DNA from: Dicaeum eximium
Lineage: Eukaryota; Chordata; Aves; Passeriformes; Dicaeidae
Length of the DNA stretch: 64,000 bases
NCBI GenBank assembly: GCA_013396995.1
Contig: VWZP01003807.1
Location: 62,001-126,000, forward strand
Direction of reading: 5' to 3'
In this document: one piece after another, positions 27,901 to 39,800 of the stretch
Position numbering within the stretch: position 1 is the first letter of the stretch
Layout of the letters: every line of letters begins with the position of its first letter
The notes under the pieces: model-generated
Database searches by the model: none
What the model was told of the DNA's origin: nothing
What the model saw: the letters and a program-made list of their open reading frames with translations, nothing else
Position numbers and translations under genes: made by a program

Positions 27901-30800
27901 AGCGTAGGACTGTATTATCTTTTTCAGGCCTCCCACACTTGCAGCTGTTGCACCAAAGAAATGATGTCAGTAGAACTTTAATTACCTTTCAAATACCCTG
28001 TATCTTTTTTTACAGAATGGAAAACACTTTCCATTTTGTGAAAATATAGTTCACATTTCCTAAATGAAAAAAATAACCACAAACTAGCTGCCACCTAATT
28101 TTCCTTTCAGAATAGAGCAGGTAGAAGAAACACTACTAAATAAGAAATGTCACAGTCTAAATATTAGAGTATTTAATGATATATTTAAAGGCCCTTAAAG
28201 ACCATTTTTTATTATTAATCTTGAACACAAAATTGAAATATAATTTTGAATAGCCCTTCTGAGCTTGTCACATCCAAGAGAAAGTGTAACTTTTAATTCC
28301 AAATACAGCTTTTTCTAGATTAGACTCTTTTCTTGTCTCCATTGGAATTCTTTCAATTTCATTTTTCCATTCTATCTTTCTTAATGCTTTTCCTCTAATA
28401 TACTTTCCTTTCTTTCAGAACTATTTGATGGGCTTCCCTTCCTATTTCCCTTTCGACTTCACAGGAACTTGTGGTTCACTTGCTGAAATTTTAGCATTCA
28501 CATGTCCTTCTGAAATCCTTTGAGCCTTGAAGGATTATTTTCCTCTCATATTCCTCCTAATTAACATCTCAATATCCTGCTGGCTTTTCTTCTAACTACA
28601 GCCATGATGACATTTCTATAATCAGAGTAAAAACTGTAGAAGAAATGTTTTGCTTTTATTTCTGGCATACAATGCAAAATTACTTCAGTAAACAAGTCAA
28701 CTGTACACCATCTAGTGCTGGTTGGAGCATTGTTCAAGAAATCAGATTATTATATAACTGAAATACATTATTTCAAGTGACTTTTTTTTGTTCAAAGAAG
28801 TATTTTTTAAATTTAAAAATAGCATGTATGGTCTTTGCATTTCAGTATTGTTTTTCCCATAATAAGAATTATGTACAACTTTTAAATCTGCACAGCACAT
28901 ACCACTATAGAAAACCTGCATGAGTATGTGCTACAACAGGGCAGAATAGAAAATTTGTATCCCTAGGCCATAGAAGACCATTCAAAAAATGTTAGGCTGA
29001 AAGATTCACCAGGAAAGAAAGGTAGACTGTTCCCATCTAGAAGAGAAATTTCTGTCTCTAATAGTTTTATCTCCTAAAAAATGTCAATTTATGAACAGTA
29101 AATCATACAGAAAAATTTTCACTAGTATTTTTTAATGCTTAAGAAAGTAACCCTTCAGGAACGTTTGTTTTGTACTTTAATGAAAACTGAAGAGAAAGTA
29201 AATGAATCCAATGCAATATAAAGAGTCTGGATTTTTGTTATATATTTAGACAATATTTTATAACTCTTTTTAAAATTCATAAGAGATCTGACTAATTGTC
29301 ACAACTTCAAGGGTTACCCAACCTTCAGGAATATAGAAGGTGTGACTGTGAGTTCATAGGATGGCCCAATACACAAAAATACAGCTTTATCCTCTAAATT
29401 GCACTACTTTATTTCAGTGCCACCAATGTCACAAAAATCACTAGTAGCAGGTACACCTACAATTAATAAAATGAAAGTGAATTACTATATATCAAGCTTT
29501 TACCAATTGCTATCAACAAACAGTAGTGTATAATCAATCAATAGTATGGTATCACTCAATAATATCAATTGGTATTGTCATACAACCAACAACAGTAAAT
29601 ACCTAGAGGCTGTTAAAAACTACTACAATTTATCATCAAGCCAATGTATCAACAATATAACAACTGATATACCTATTATAGATTACTTGTATGACTATAT
29701 GAAATCACAAAAATGAATTGAAATGCATTTCAAAAGGAAACAAACAATCCCAAAAGTGAGGGACAAACTGATCCCAGATTAAGAGGACCCTTGAGATGAA
29801 AAGGTGAGGATAGACCAAAACAATAAGGGACAGAGTCTCCCTTTAAAAATTATCCACATCACAGAGTCTGGAATCAGTCAGGCATCCCACCTGGTAAGGT
29901 CTCAGAGAGAGAGAGACCCATTTTTGGAAAAAATTAATGCCTTTTTGAAACAGCAACATAAGAATACAGGTTATCGCTCTTTGAGAAGCTAATAAAAATT
30001 GTTAATTTTGATTTCTCATCTGTAACAGAGAATAAAAAACGATGTTTGCTGTTATTTCTGAAAAACTGTATTTTTTATGAACTCTTTTCCAGCTCCTCAG
30101 ACAGTAAGTTGTTACTAGAGCCCCATGGTTTTGTGCTAAATGGTGATATCTCAGGATATCTCCATTTCCTAGACACCCTGTCTGTACTTCAGAGAGACCA
30201 GCTGCACTTTTCAAGGGTGTTTCAGGTTGACAGGTCTAGATCCCAGGGTCACAGTTCCAGTCTTTCTCTATTTCTATTTTTCAGCAGACAATTTTCCCCT
30301 TCTAACCAGGCCACATTTATGACTGGTCACATCACCATAGCTGACTTTTTATTTGCTGATGGAATATATTTCAGAGGAACTCAAACCTCCAATAATCTAT
30401 TTCACCCCAGAAATATTACTTCCCTGAATTTTCTTCAATGTTAGTTTTTGTTGCAATAGAAAAAAAGGACCTTACTGAAAGTCTCATTTAAACAGAAGAA
30501 TTTCTATAGGGATGAAAGCAATAAAAGTATGCTGAAGCTTTTTTTACCTAATTAATTATTACATTATTAAGTATTACAATTTTTGCTGTATCTCTAATGT
30601 TTCCCATAGTGCATAGTTCAGTAAACACTAGTAACTTATGTTCTTGATGTCCACCTTTGCTTTCATTGATAGAAACACAGGACAAAGATGAGGATGATGG
30701 AATGGCCTAAAGGCTTTTTGTCCGTTGTAGCATCTCACAAGGTGTTTGCAGAAAATATAGCATCAGGGAATGAGAATAGTTGATAAACCTAGTTTCAAAT
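21910..30800. other. AT-rich non-coding DNA, no transposon recognised
   Basis: About 9 kb in which I recognise no repeat family, RNA gene or coding sequence. The 169-codon frame at 22882-23391 and the 132-codon minus frame opposite it (22923-23321) have no motif and run through a (GTTTT)n stretch near 22883. Small simple runs include (GTAGTAGGA)-like sequence near 26335-26352 and a 16-base T run near 26370. Short AT-rich inverted motifs are common, as expected for this composition. Confidence 0.45.
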
Positions 30801-30848
30801 AAGAAAAAGAGAAAAAAAAAAAAAGAAGAAAAAGAAAGAAAGAAAAAG
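30801..30848. repeat. A/G-rich low-complexity tract
   Basis: Runs of A with GA and GAAA units, grading into (GAAA)n. It is simple sequence with no recognisable retrocopy upstream. Confidence 0.88.
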
Positions 30849-31703
30849 TTATTTTTTCTTGTTCAAGATGCTGGTTTGAGACAAGTTGCAGGTAAAAGAA
30901 TTTCAGTGAAAATTAGATATTCTTTTAACATGACTTTTTGAAGAAGCCCTTACTTCCTGTGGCTCTTGAACCCTTAAAGAGCCCAAAAAAGGAGGAAATC
31001 AAGTCAATTGAATACTTCTCTTTCTACAAAGGACCTGACACTGAGGTAAGAAAATCGCAACATTTTCTCACATTTGTCAACTCCCTTTCCCAGGAAAGGA
31101 TACTACATTGTGGAAGCACTAGGTTACACTTGTCAGATACTAGGAAAAGCTGTATCTTATATCCACAAGCATAAACACCTGGGGAGAAGACATGAGGAAA
31201 GCTTTAGAAAAACTGTAATTCTGTCAGGAGATTGAATGCTGCAAGAAACAGTATGCTCACCTTGTAAGTGGCAGATTCTCAAGAAAAAAAATAAAAAGGT
31301 CAATTTAATCAAAATATACATACTTTTATACCTTAATTCTTAAAATATAAATAATATTAGAGCTATTTGTTTTTTAAATGGGTTAATACTCCATAAATCC
31401 AAATGAAGTTGCTTGTACACCATTCTTTACAACTGCACTAAATAACACATAGCATTTAATCTGTACTGAATAGATGGCAGGCTATAAACTATGGTTTAAG
31501 TTCATCCTTTTTGCAGGTTAGACATGATCTAAATTTTGTTGGCTTCTCTCTGACACGTTTTGATGTATTACAAGTGAATAAATCCAGGTTCATGTCCCAT
31601 ATTTCCTTCATTATCTGTATACCTACGAAGAAGTAACTTTAAAATGAAAGCAGTTCTATTTTCAGAGCAGATTGATAGTTTTGGTAGTTAAGGATAACTG
31701 GTT
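30849..31703. other. AT-rich non-coding DNA
   Basis: Nothing recognised. The 78-codon frame at 30938-31174 has no motif support. Confidence 0.5.
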
Positions 31704-31757
31704 GCAAAAAACAAGTGTATAAAATATTCTGCAAGAAACAAGTGTATAAAGTGTTCC
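31704..31757. repeat. 27-bp tandem duplication, slightly diverged
   Basis: The unit GCAAAAAACAAGTGTATAAA plus seven more bases (31704-31730) is followed directly by a copy with a few substitutions (31731-31757). It is a two-copy local duplication that has had time to diverge. Confidence 0.85.
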
Positions 31758-34700
31758 ACAAAAACCAGATTATTATATCTCTGAGAATGAACTGGAATAG
31801 AAAGCGCAAATGAACATGTTCTGTAAGGAATATCAAAAGGACTCTCTAGAGAGAAGCAAACCCACAGAAGCCTCCATGAGTAACCCTGGATAAGAGTCCT
31901 TGATGCAGATACTGTGTAAAAATAGGTTGAGTGAGACAGATATTGACATTGATGATTCATGGAAAACAGTACAACTTCTCAGAATTTCTCCAGTAATATT
32001 GACATCCAGTTTTCTTTTAGGATATATGTTTTTTTCATTTGGATGAATTCCATAGGTATCTATTCTGCTATTTAACTTACCTTAAGAGACGAATGGACCG
32101 GCAGAAAACACTTTCCTAAAGTTTAATAAGTTTGGCCTATATAAAGGGCACTAGATTTTCATTTAGAATTGTTTTGAAGAAGAAATTACTGAAAGAAACA
32201 AATTATATATTTAGGCCTCTAACTTATTATTGGTTACTTGCATAAATTATCAGTAAAATGATTATATTTATGCACTAATTATCACTGGAAATTATACTGC
32301 ATTTGAGAGAACATCATCTCACTTCTGAACTCCTGTGCATCGTAAGATCAGAATGCCATCAGGTCCCCAGGTAATAAATCATACATACATGTTTCAATTC
32401 AGCATGCCATATCTGTGATGATCTTCTTTCCTGTTCTCAGGACATCATCTAATGGATGATGATTTTTTCTTAGATTTTTAAAATTTTATTTATGTCTTAG
32501 ACTTTTAAATTGGTAGACAGACTTTTCTAAACAAAGATATTTGTCAAAAGTTTGATTGCTTCAATTTCTACGATCCTGCAATCACTTGAATGAACATTTA
32601 AGTTGTTTTGCAATTGTATTTTCTTTTAGATACTAAGAACTAATTTTTGACCGTCCACATATCTTAAAAAAGATAATTGACCGTAAGTTTCCAATGTGAA
32701 CCTAATTGATCAGGTCAGGTTTTCTAAACTAAATTGACATTTTTAAAAGCCATACTCTCAAGGTATAGGTGGGACATCAATTTAGCTTAATCCTTTAATA
32801 AAGTGGTTAAAGCTGGAACTTTCTTTCACAAATAATATAATCTCAGAATTACTTAATGGCATTTGGATAACAGCAATAGAAGTTTGCAACTCAGCTCAGC
32901 AAGCAGAGTAGAAAGGATGGCCAAAAACTAGTTCTAGATAGCGGGTTGCTGTATTTATAATTGTGAGTCACTTTTCCCATTAAAATTCTTTTCATTACTT
33001 TTTGTATTTAGAAACAATATTGATTATTTACTTTTTATTTGTCCTCTGTCAAAAGTACATGTTTATTTGACCTTCTCATTCATTATTCCTGGTCGTAAGA
33101 GAAGGATGACACATCCAGAAAGACATAGCACAGCTGTTCCAGCTTCAATGAGAATTTAAAAAAAGAATTATTGTTATCTGTGCAACAATTCAGAAAATAA
33201 TACTGAAATATCCTTTAAAGAAATAAGCCTTACTACTTGGCTTCTTCAGGAAAACTGAAAATGCCTTTGAAATATAGAATAATGAGTATCCAAAAATTTA
33301 TTAACACCACATAAAATTAATTTCAAAAATATTTGCCTCTCTAGTAAACCTCTTCCCAAAATATTGAACAGAATACATCTATTTGAACAATTTATTGTAG
33401 AGTTGTGTGAGGTTAGGATTTAAATTTATAAACAGATTGTTACAAACAGAAATCAGGGCATTTAAAAATAACAGAGTGTGTACATGCCTATTTTTATTTC
33501 TGGGTTTAAGAACTTATTCAAGTGGCAACACTGCTGAAGGCTTTTTCACTCTTTATATGTCTATTAATTTCAATGAAATTATTGGTAGGAAAAGCACATG
33601 GGGTGCCTTAAGGTCAAGGATGTAAAAAAGAAAAAATCCTTTAGAAATGGAAAATGTTTGAAATAAATTTTTAAAACAATAAAATCATGTACATCAAAAT
33701 AATAATTTATTTACAAATGAGTCAAATAAGACTGTTCAGGGCATAATTTGTGATGTCATTTTAATTTAAAAATTCATGTCAGGGTAAAACTCAAGAAATT
33801 ATGCATAGTATAATAAAAACAAAGAATTCTTTCAAATACTAGTTAGTGTTATGGAATGAAATTCATTCCAGAAGAAAGGGTTAGGACCTTGGTTGAGCAA
33901 GGAATGCTCTCAATATGTACCACTGTTTTGTACATAAGAATTAGAAGCTTTATGCTAAGATTCTTGGGAAATAGAGATGTAAGATGAAAAGTAAATGAAA
34001 ATAAATTGCCACTCATAAAAAAAATATGTTTTTAAATTTCCTATAACCTTTTATTTTGTCTTTTAATTTTGTTATTAATTTTTCTGAACATTTTAAGGTT
34101 ATTTTGTCTGCAGTCATCGTTGCTCCCAGAGTTTCACTATTTCTGCTCTTTAAGGACTCTCATACAAGAACCTTTTATGACATTGTCACCTTTCCTTTCT
34201 CCCATGGTGAATGACTCTTCATGAAATAAGTATTTGTCTAAAATTGCCACTTTTAATAAGAATGATTTCACATAAAGTGGTTAATTCGATTAGCGATGTG
34301 TATCATGGTCATTGGTCTTCTACCTCCTTATAGTTCCTGACTTGGGTAGCCTTTTCTGATCAATCTGTCATTCCATCTCCTACACAGCTAATTTCCTGGA
34401 TTTCACTGTAAGTGCCTCATGTTTTATTGCCCCTCAGACCATTATTCAGCCTCACTGTTTTCTCAAAAAAAAAAAAAATCCATTATAAAAATTAATCTGG
34501 TATGTCTTTTCTGACTTTTTGTCTTCCTTTAGAGTCCTCCAGGTGGTGACTTAAAGACCTGTCTTGCCTACTGCTTCCCCTCATTAAAACTGAAATGACT
34601 TCCTGATTACAAATGCCCTCCTGTGGTTCCTTCTCCTTATGTATTCCTACACAGCCAAATTTGTTTCAAATTTATTTGAAGATGTCTTTCTTCACTGGAA

Positions 34701-34761
34701 ATATTTTTTTCTCTCTACATTATGTATTCCTCCAATTTTTCTTCAATTTTTTTATATATGT
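31758..34761. other. AT-rich non-coding DNA
   Basis: No gene or repeat family is recognised before the CR1 that starts near 34762. A 14-base A run lies near 34466. Confidence 0.5.
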
Positions 34762-35988
34762 CCCCATTATCCAGGAGGAGGCAGTCAGAGAACTGCTGAG
34801 ACACTTGGATATTCATAAATCTATGGGACCAGATGGGATCCATCCCAGGGTGATGAGGGAGCTAGCAGGTGAGCTTGCAAAGCTGCTCTCCATCATTTAC
34901 CAGCAGTCCTGGCTCACTGCTGAGGTTCCAGATGACTGGAAGCTGGCCAATGTGATACCCATTCACAAAAAGGGTGGGAAGGAGGATCCTGGCAATTATA
35001 GGCCAGTTAGCCTGACCTCAGTACCTGGCAAGATAATGGAGCAGTTTGTACTGAGTGCCATCTCACAGAATTTACAGGATGACCAGGGTATCAGACCCAG
35101 CCTGCAGGGGTTTAGGAAGGGTAGATCAAATTTAACCAATCTGATCTCCTTTTATGACCAGGTGACTGCCTGGTGGATGCAGGAAGGGCTGTGGATGTTG
35201 TCTATCTGGACTTCAAGCAAGGCCTTTGACACTGTCTCCCACAGCACACTCCTGGAAAAGCTGGCAGCCTGTGGCTTGGACAGGAGCACTCTTTGCTGGG
35301 TTAGGAACTGGCTGCATGGCCAGGCCCAGAGAGTGGTGGTGAACGGGGCTGCATCCAGCTGGGGACAGTCACCAGTGGTGTCCCTCAGGGGTCTGCGCTG
35401 GGGCCAGCTCTGTTCAATATTTTTATTGATGACATGGATGAGGGGATTGAGTCTTTTCAATAGCAAATTTGCAGATGACACTATGGTGGGAGTGTGTGTT
35501 GATCTGTTGGAGGGTAGGCTGGCCCTGCAGAGAGATCTGGAGCGGTTGGATGGCTAGGCAGAGTCTAACAAGATGAAGTTTAGTAAGTCCAAGTGCTGAG
35601 TCCTGCATTTTGGCCACAGTAACCCCCTGCAGCGTTACAGGCNACTCAGGGGTGACCTCATCACTCTCTACAATCCCTGAAAGGTGGCTGTGGTCAGGTG
35701 GGGGTTGGGCTCTTTCTGCAGGCAGCACTGACAGAACCAGAGGACACAGCCTCAGAGTGCACCAAGGGAAATACAGGTCAGACATTAGGAAGAAGTTTTT
35801 CACAGAATGAGTGATTAAGTTCTGGAATAGTCTGCCTGAGGAGGTGGTGGAGTCACCATCCCTGGAAGTGTTTAAAAAGAGATTGGATGTGGCACTCAGT
35901 GCCATGATCTAGCTGAGGTGTTAGGGCATGGGTTGGACTCAATGATCTTAAAGGTCTCCTCCAACCTAGACATTCTGTGATTCTGTGA
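34762..35988 (+). mobile_element. CR1 LINE, 5'-truncated with internal deletion, plus strand
   Basis: This CR1 copy begins inside ORF2 just before 'EEAVRELLRHLDIHKSMGPDGIHP', runs through the RT core, and ends with the CR1 3' UTR, 'TTGGACTCAATGATCTTAAAGG', and two ATTCTGTG-type tail units (35972-35988). Compared with the family layout, the stretch between 'GCGTTACAGGC' (ends 35642) and 'CTCAGGGGTGACCTCAT' (35645 on) is missing. From memory of the consensus this is roughly 400 bp. The only N in the window, at 35643, falls exactly at this junction. The coding part is moderately diverged, so this is a younger copy than the one at 11.8 kb. Confidence 0.95.
34772..35557 (+). pseudogene. CR1 reverse transcriptase, frameshifted
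   Basis: The frame open from 34613 carries RT sequence from about residue 54 on; the first 50 or so residues come from non-CR1 flank. Visible landmarks are 'PDGIHPRVMRELAGELA', 'DDWKLANVIPIHKKGG', 'DPGNYRPVSLTSV', 'SKAFDTVSHSTLLEKLAA' and the catalytic 'FADD' box at residues 286-289 (35468-35479). Single-base indels near 35167, 35214, 35364 and 35455 shift the frame out and back. As a result the motif A aspartate of 'YLDF' and the 'VPQGS' block are read out of frame. The frame ends at a TAG at 35556-35558 inside the RT tail. The enzyme would be inactive. Confidence 0.93.
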
Positions 35989-36040
35989 TATACATATATA
36001 TATATATATACACATATATGTGTGTGTGTGTGTGTGTGTA
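35989..36040. repeat. Compound TA / CA / TG microsatellite at a CR1 3' end
   Basis: Directly after the CR1 tail lie (TA)n, a short ACACATATA step and (TG)n. A simple repeat starting exactly where a retrotransposon tail ends suggests either that the tail seeded it or that the element inserted into it. Confidence 0.93.
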
Positions 36041-36675
36041 TTTGAAAATATATATGTATTATTTTCATTGATCTTTATTTTCTTTCTAAAGTTGTGAAGA
36101 ATCACTGCTAAATTTTGTATTCAAGGTAAAATTTTGCATCACATTTATCACAAACTGTTGAGTGTCTCTGGGTCTTTCCAATAGTAAGAAGACGTGATTT
36201 CTCAAACGTGTCTGAAAGAATTTTTAATATATTTGAAGAAGTAAGACAGCTATTTGCAACAGTCACATACATTGAATTGCTCTACTACTAAGAAGCAGGT
36301 GTACTTAAATACTTTCTAGCGAAAATGTCTTGCTTAAGGATATTATTTACTGTTCCATTTCTATATTCTATTTCAGTTAAGAGTTGTATACATATGCATG
36401 CTGTAATACAGCAGGGTTTTTTTTTCCTTCTTAGAGTTCATATCAATCTTTATTGATATATAGTATTTAGTTCCCACTTAAATTGTTTTAAGAAATGTTT
36501 AATGCCTGTGGCAATACAAGAAATCCAGGAGTAATTTTCCAGTTCATCTATGTGGTATACCTGAATGATAAACCTTCAAATGAATGAAAAAGTTATTTTT
36601 ATATCTTGTTGTTACTTTTTAATAGTCTTTGCTGACTCTTAAGACACTATCTTCACTGAAATGGTTTTCAAGGAA
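36041..36675. other. AT-rich non-coding spacer between two CR1 copies
   Basis: No gene or repeat family is recognised in this 635-bp interval. Confidence 0.5.
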
Positions 36676-36852
36676 CCAACAGGCTGCCCAGGGAAAAGAC
36701 TGAGTCACTGTATCTGGAAGCATTTAAAAGATGTGTAGACGTGGCATTTAGTGACATAGTTTAGTGTTGGACTTGGTTGTGTGAGGTTAACAATTGGACT
36801 CAATAACCTTGAAGGTCATTTGCAACCTAAACATTTATATCATTCTATGAAT
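36676..36852 (+). mobile_element. Short CR1 3' end, plus strand, old
   Basis: The sequence 'CAACAGGCTGCCCAGGGAA' followed by 'TGTAGACGTGGCATTTAG', 'TTGGACTCAATAACCTTGAAGG' and 'ATTTATATCATTCTATGA' matches the last 180 bp of a CR1 element, including an ATTCTATGA tail. It retains only the 3' UTR and the last part of ORF2. Divergence is clearly higher than in the copy at 34762, and the tail octamer differs, so it belongs to a different and older CR1 group. Confidence 0.9.
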
Positions 36853-39800
36853 ATGTACAAGGATGTAGTGTTTATTTTGTTAAAAGAAATTTTGAGAGGT
36901 GCCTTTTTTGGGAAACCTGAGTTTCATGAACATGACATCTTTGACTAAATTGTGTATTTCCATATTTCAAATTGCTATTTCAAATCATCTTAATACTTTA
37001 TATTATTTCCTGCATTATAATTATTCTGAAATCTCAGAAGCTGCTAGCTATGTACCTATGATAGAATATTTTATGGAAACATTTAATTATATACAGAAAA
37101 TGCACTCTAATAATAAACTTTATCTGTAAGAAGTTTAAGTCCAATTCTCAAAGGAGGCTTAGCCAATTGGAAAGACAGTTTCTATGAAAGGAAAAAGTAT
37201 CATTTTCAGTGTAAAAACTGAAAATTAATTTTTAAATCACGAGACTGTACATGCAGTGAATATTGAATAGTAAACATTTAATGAGATGATCCAAAGCAAA
37301 CTCCAGAGTGGTGGTCCACCTACATGCTTGAGAGGGAAAGAAACACCTCTGCAACTTGTACAGAGCTTTTTCCAGATAATGAAAGTATAGAACATTGTCC
37401 TGACTGTATTTGTAAAATGTTGGAGTTTAGTTTTTTAATATTCTTTTTTTCTTTTTGTAAACCACATGCAAACTATTTCTCTTAATTGTCCAGTACGTCA
37501 TACACTTGGCATAGTTTCTTGTCAGTTTGGAGTAAATATAAACCTATTCTCTGTGTCCTTCCAAGTAGATATACCTTTACTCTCCCTTATTGTGCCAGGA
37601 TCCCATCAGGGCTCCTTTATCTTGTTCCCATCTCACATAACCAATCTGAACACAAGCAACTGACCCATCCATAGAGTTCCAGGAGGAGTCCCAACAATGG
37701 CACTGAGTAAGGAATTTTTTTTTTTTACTTATGTCTCCGAGGACATACAGTACAAAATCTGTCTCTCATATGATTTCATTATACTGTGGGGCTCAGTCTT
37801 CTCACCAACATACTTTGTCTTCAAGTCACACTGTCTGTAAATGATTTTAAGAAGGCATCTTATCCATCTGCTCCCTCTGACAAAAAGCTATTGTTGTTAG
37901 GTATTTTCACTTTCTCATCTCCAAAATTTCAAAACCATCTCTTCTTCAAACAATCTGTTCTCTCATATCATTACTTAAAGCACTAGAAAGTGTTTCACAG
38001 TTCAAGCCTGAAGTTTGTGATTGTGATTAAGTGTAGGTTCAACACCAAGTCTTATCTTTTGTGGATTCAAAGGAAGAACTATTTCCTTTTGCCTTTCAGA
38101 AATACTTTATATGTTTGAAGTCTGTGTGATCTTGTCTTAGTCTTCTACTTTTTAGGTTAGTGAACTCCAGTTTGCTTTCTCCATGATTTCTTTTGCATTC
38201 CTCTAGACTGTTTCTAGACTGACAATTTTAATACAGCATCTCGGCCCTTGGTATAATAAAGCACACTAACATCCAGCTCCAGGTTTAATTATGCTATATA
38301 ACTTACTTTTTATGACAATATGAAGGTTCCTAGTTTGGTTTTTTTTTCACCTAATCTCAATCTCTTTTTTTCAGACTTGTGGTATACACTTATCTTGGGA
38401 TAAGAAGAATAGTCATCCAAAGATCCTTTATGTATTCTTTGATTGTCATGGAACAGACAGAGATTGCTTTAAATTTGAATGTCTAAGTTTAAGACATGTA
38501 AATTTGACTATGTGCATTCTACTTCATACGATGAAAGTTGCATTTTTACCCCTAGTTATCAGCAGTCAGAGGAATCTAAGCAAAGGGAGCACAGAACTGG
38601 AGCAAACTTTCACCAGCAGCCAACAATGAAATGTTCTTAATATCTCCCCAATTTTCTTTGGAGCTCACAATAATTTTAATGAAAACAACAGATATAGTTA
38701 AATCAAACAAGCTCTTACATATGAATATTTCCTTGAACATAGAACATTCTAACTAAAATATAAAGGGCAAAATTAAGTTCAATTATGTTTAAACACTAAG
38801 GCTCAGGAAGTGGACTCCTAAAACTGAGGCAATGTAAATGTGGTGGCAAGTTTTAATTTGATAGTTTCCTGTATCTGATTTTTGTAATCATCCATTAAAT
38901 GAAAAAAGCACTGAAACTTATGTCTGTACAATCTTATTTTACACTGCTGTGTATCCTGGGCCTTCTATTACCAATAGTTTGCATTGAACCTGTCACCTTA
39001 GAAAAGGTAACTGGAATAAAACCAGCTTGGGAATAAGGTGTTCCTGTGCTATGTACTTGTTCCATTAAACCTGTTGCTCTATAGAGATGAGAAATAAATA
39101 GAGGCTATAGTCCACAGAGATGAGGAGTTCATCATTTTCTTCCCACTAAAATAGTTCTAGCAAAATCATACTGACAAAAAGCAAACATGTGTTTCAGAAG
39201 GGCAGTGAGTTGAATTTTTTCTCCCAAGAGGTGTAGTGTTTTCAGAATCATATTATGAGCATAGTGGTTAGAAATTAAATGAAATACAGGGATGTTGCTA
39301 TCTGTTAAATTTTCTTTACAAGAGTGATCTTTTGTGTGTTCATCAGCTCTTTCATTGTTGTTATTTACCTTTATGAGAAAGAAAAGAGAATATGTTCTTC
39401 CTCCCTTGTGTCTCTCTCAGTTAGTAATATTGCCTCCCACAACCCACAATAAACAAATTTAATGGGAAAGAGCAACCTTCTTAAGAATGCAAGAAATGTT
39501 TTCCTTGCATTAACCTTGGTCTGGCTGATTACCTGGCTCAGTTATCACAATGAACATATAGCAATAACCTAGAATAATTATTTCTGGAGTTGCCTGTAAC
39601 TGCATTTTTAACTGCAGTAGTTAATGTGGGTAATTTTACAAATAATTAATTCTACTAACAACAAGATAAAAATTACAGGTGAAGTCTGGAGCAGTAATTG
39701 CTATCTGAACATAACAATATAATGTCTTATTTTTTTGACATTCTAGGAGAGGTAGTCTTATTGAAAGTGAGGAAGAGAAACACAGATCTCATTCAAATTA

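Noticed and set aside
29510..29700. Repeated 'CAAC', 'CAATA' and 'ATCAA' words suggesting a CRISPR-like or satellite array
   Set aside because: Spacing is irregular and no unit longer than a few bases recurs. A CRISPR array is not expected in an animal nuclear genome.
30046..30444. 132-codon plus-strand frame as a possible gene
   Set aside because: Ser/Phe/Leu-rich peptide without recognisable motif or exon signals. It remains only a weak possibility.
34613..34771. Start of the 314-codon frame as a protein N-terminus
   Set aside because: The first 50 or so codons are AT-rich flank upstream of the CR1 and have no relation to ORF2. The ATG is fortuitous.
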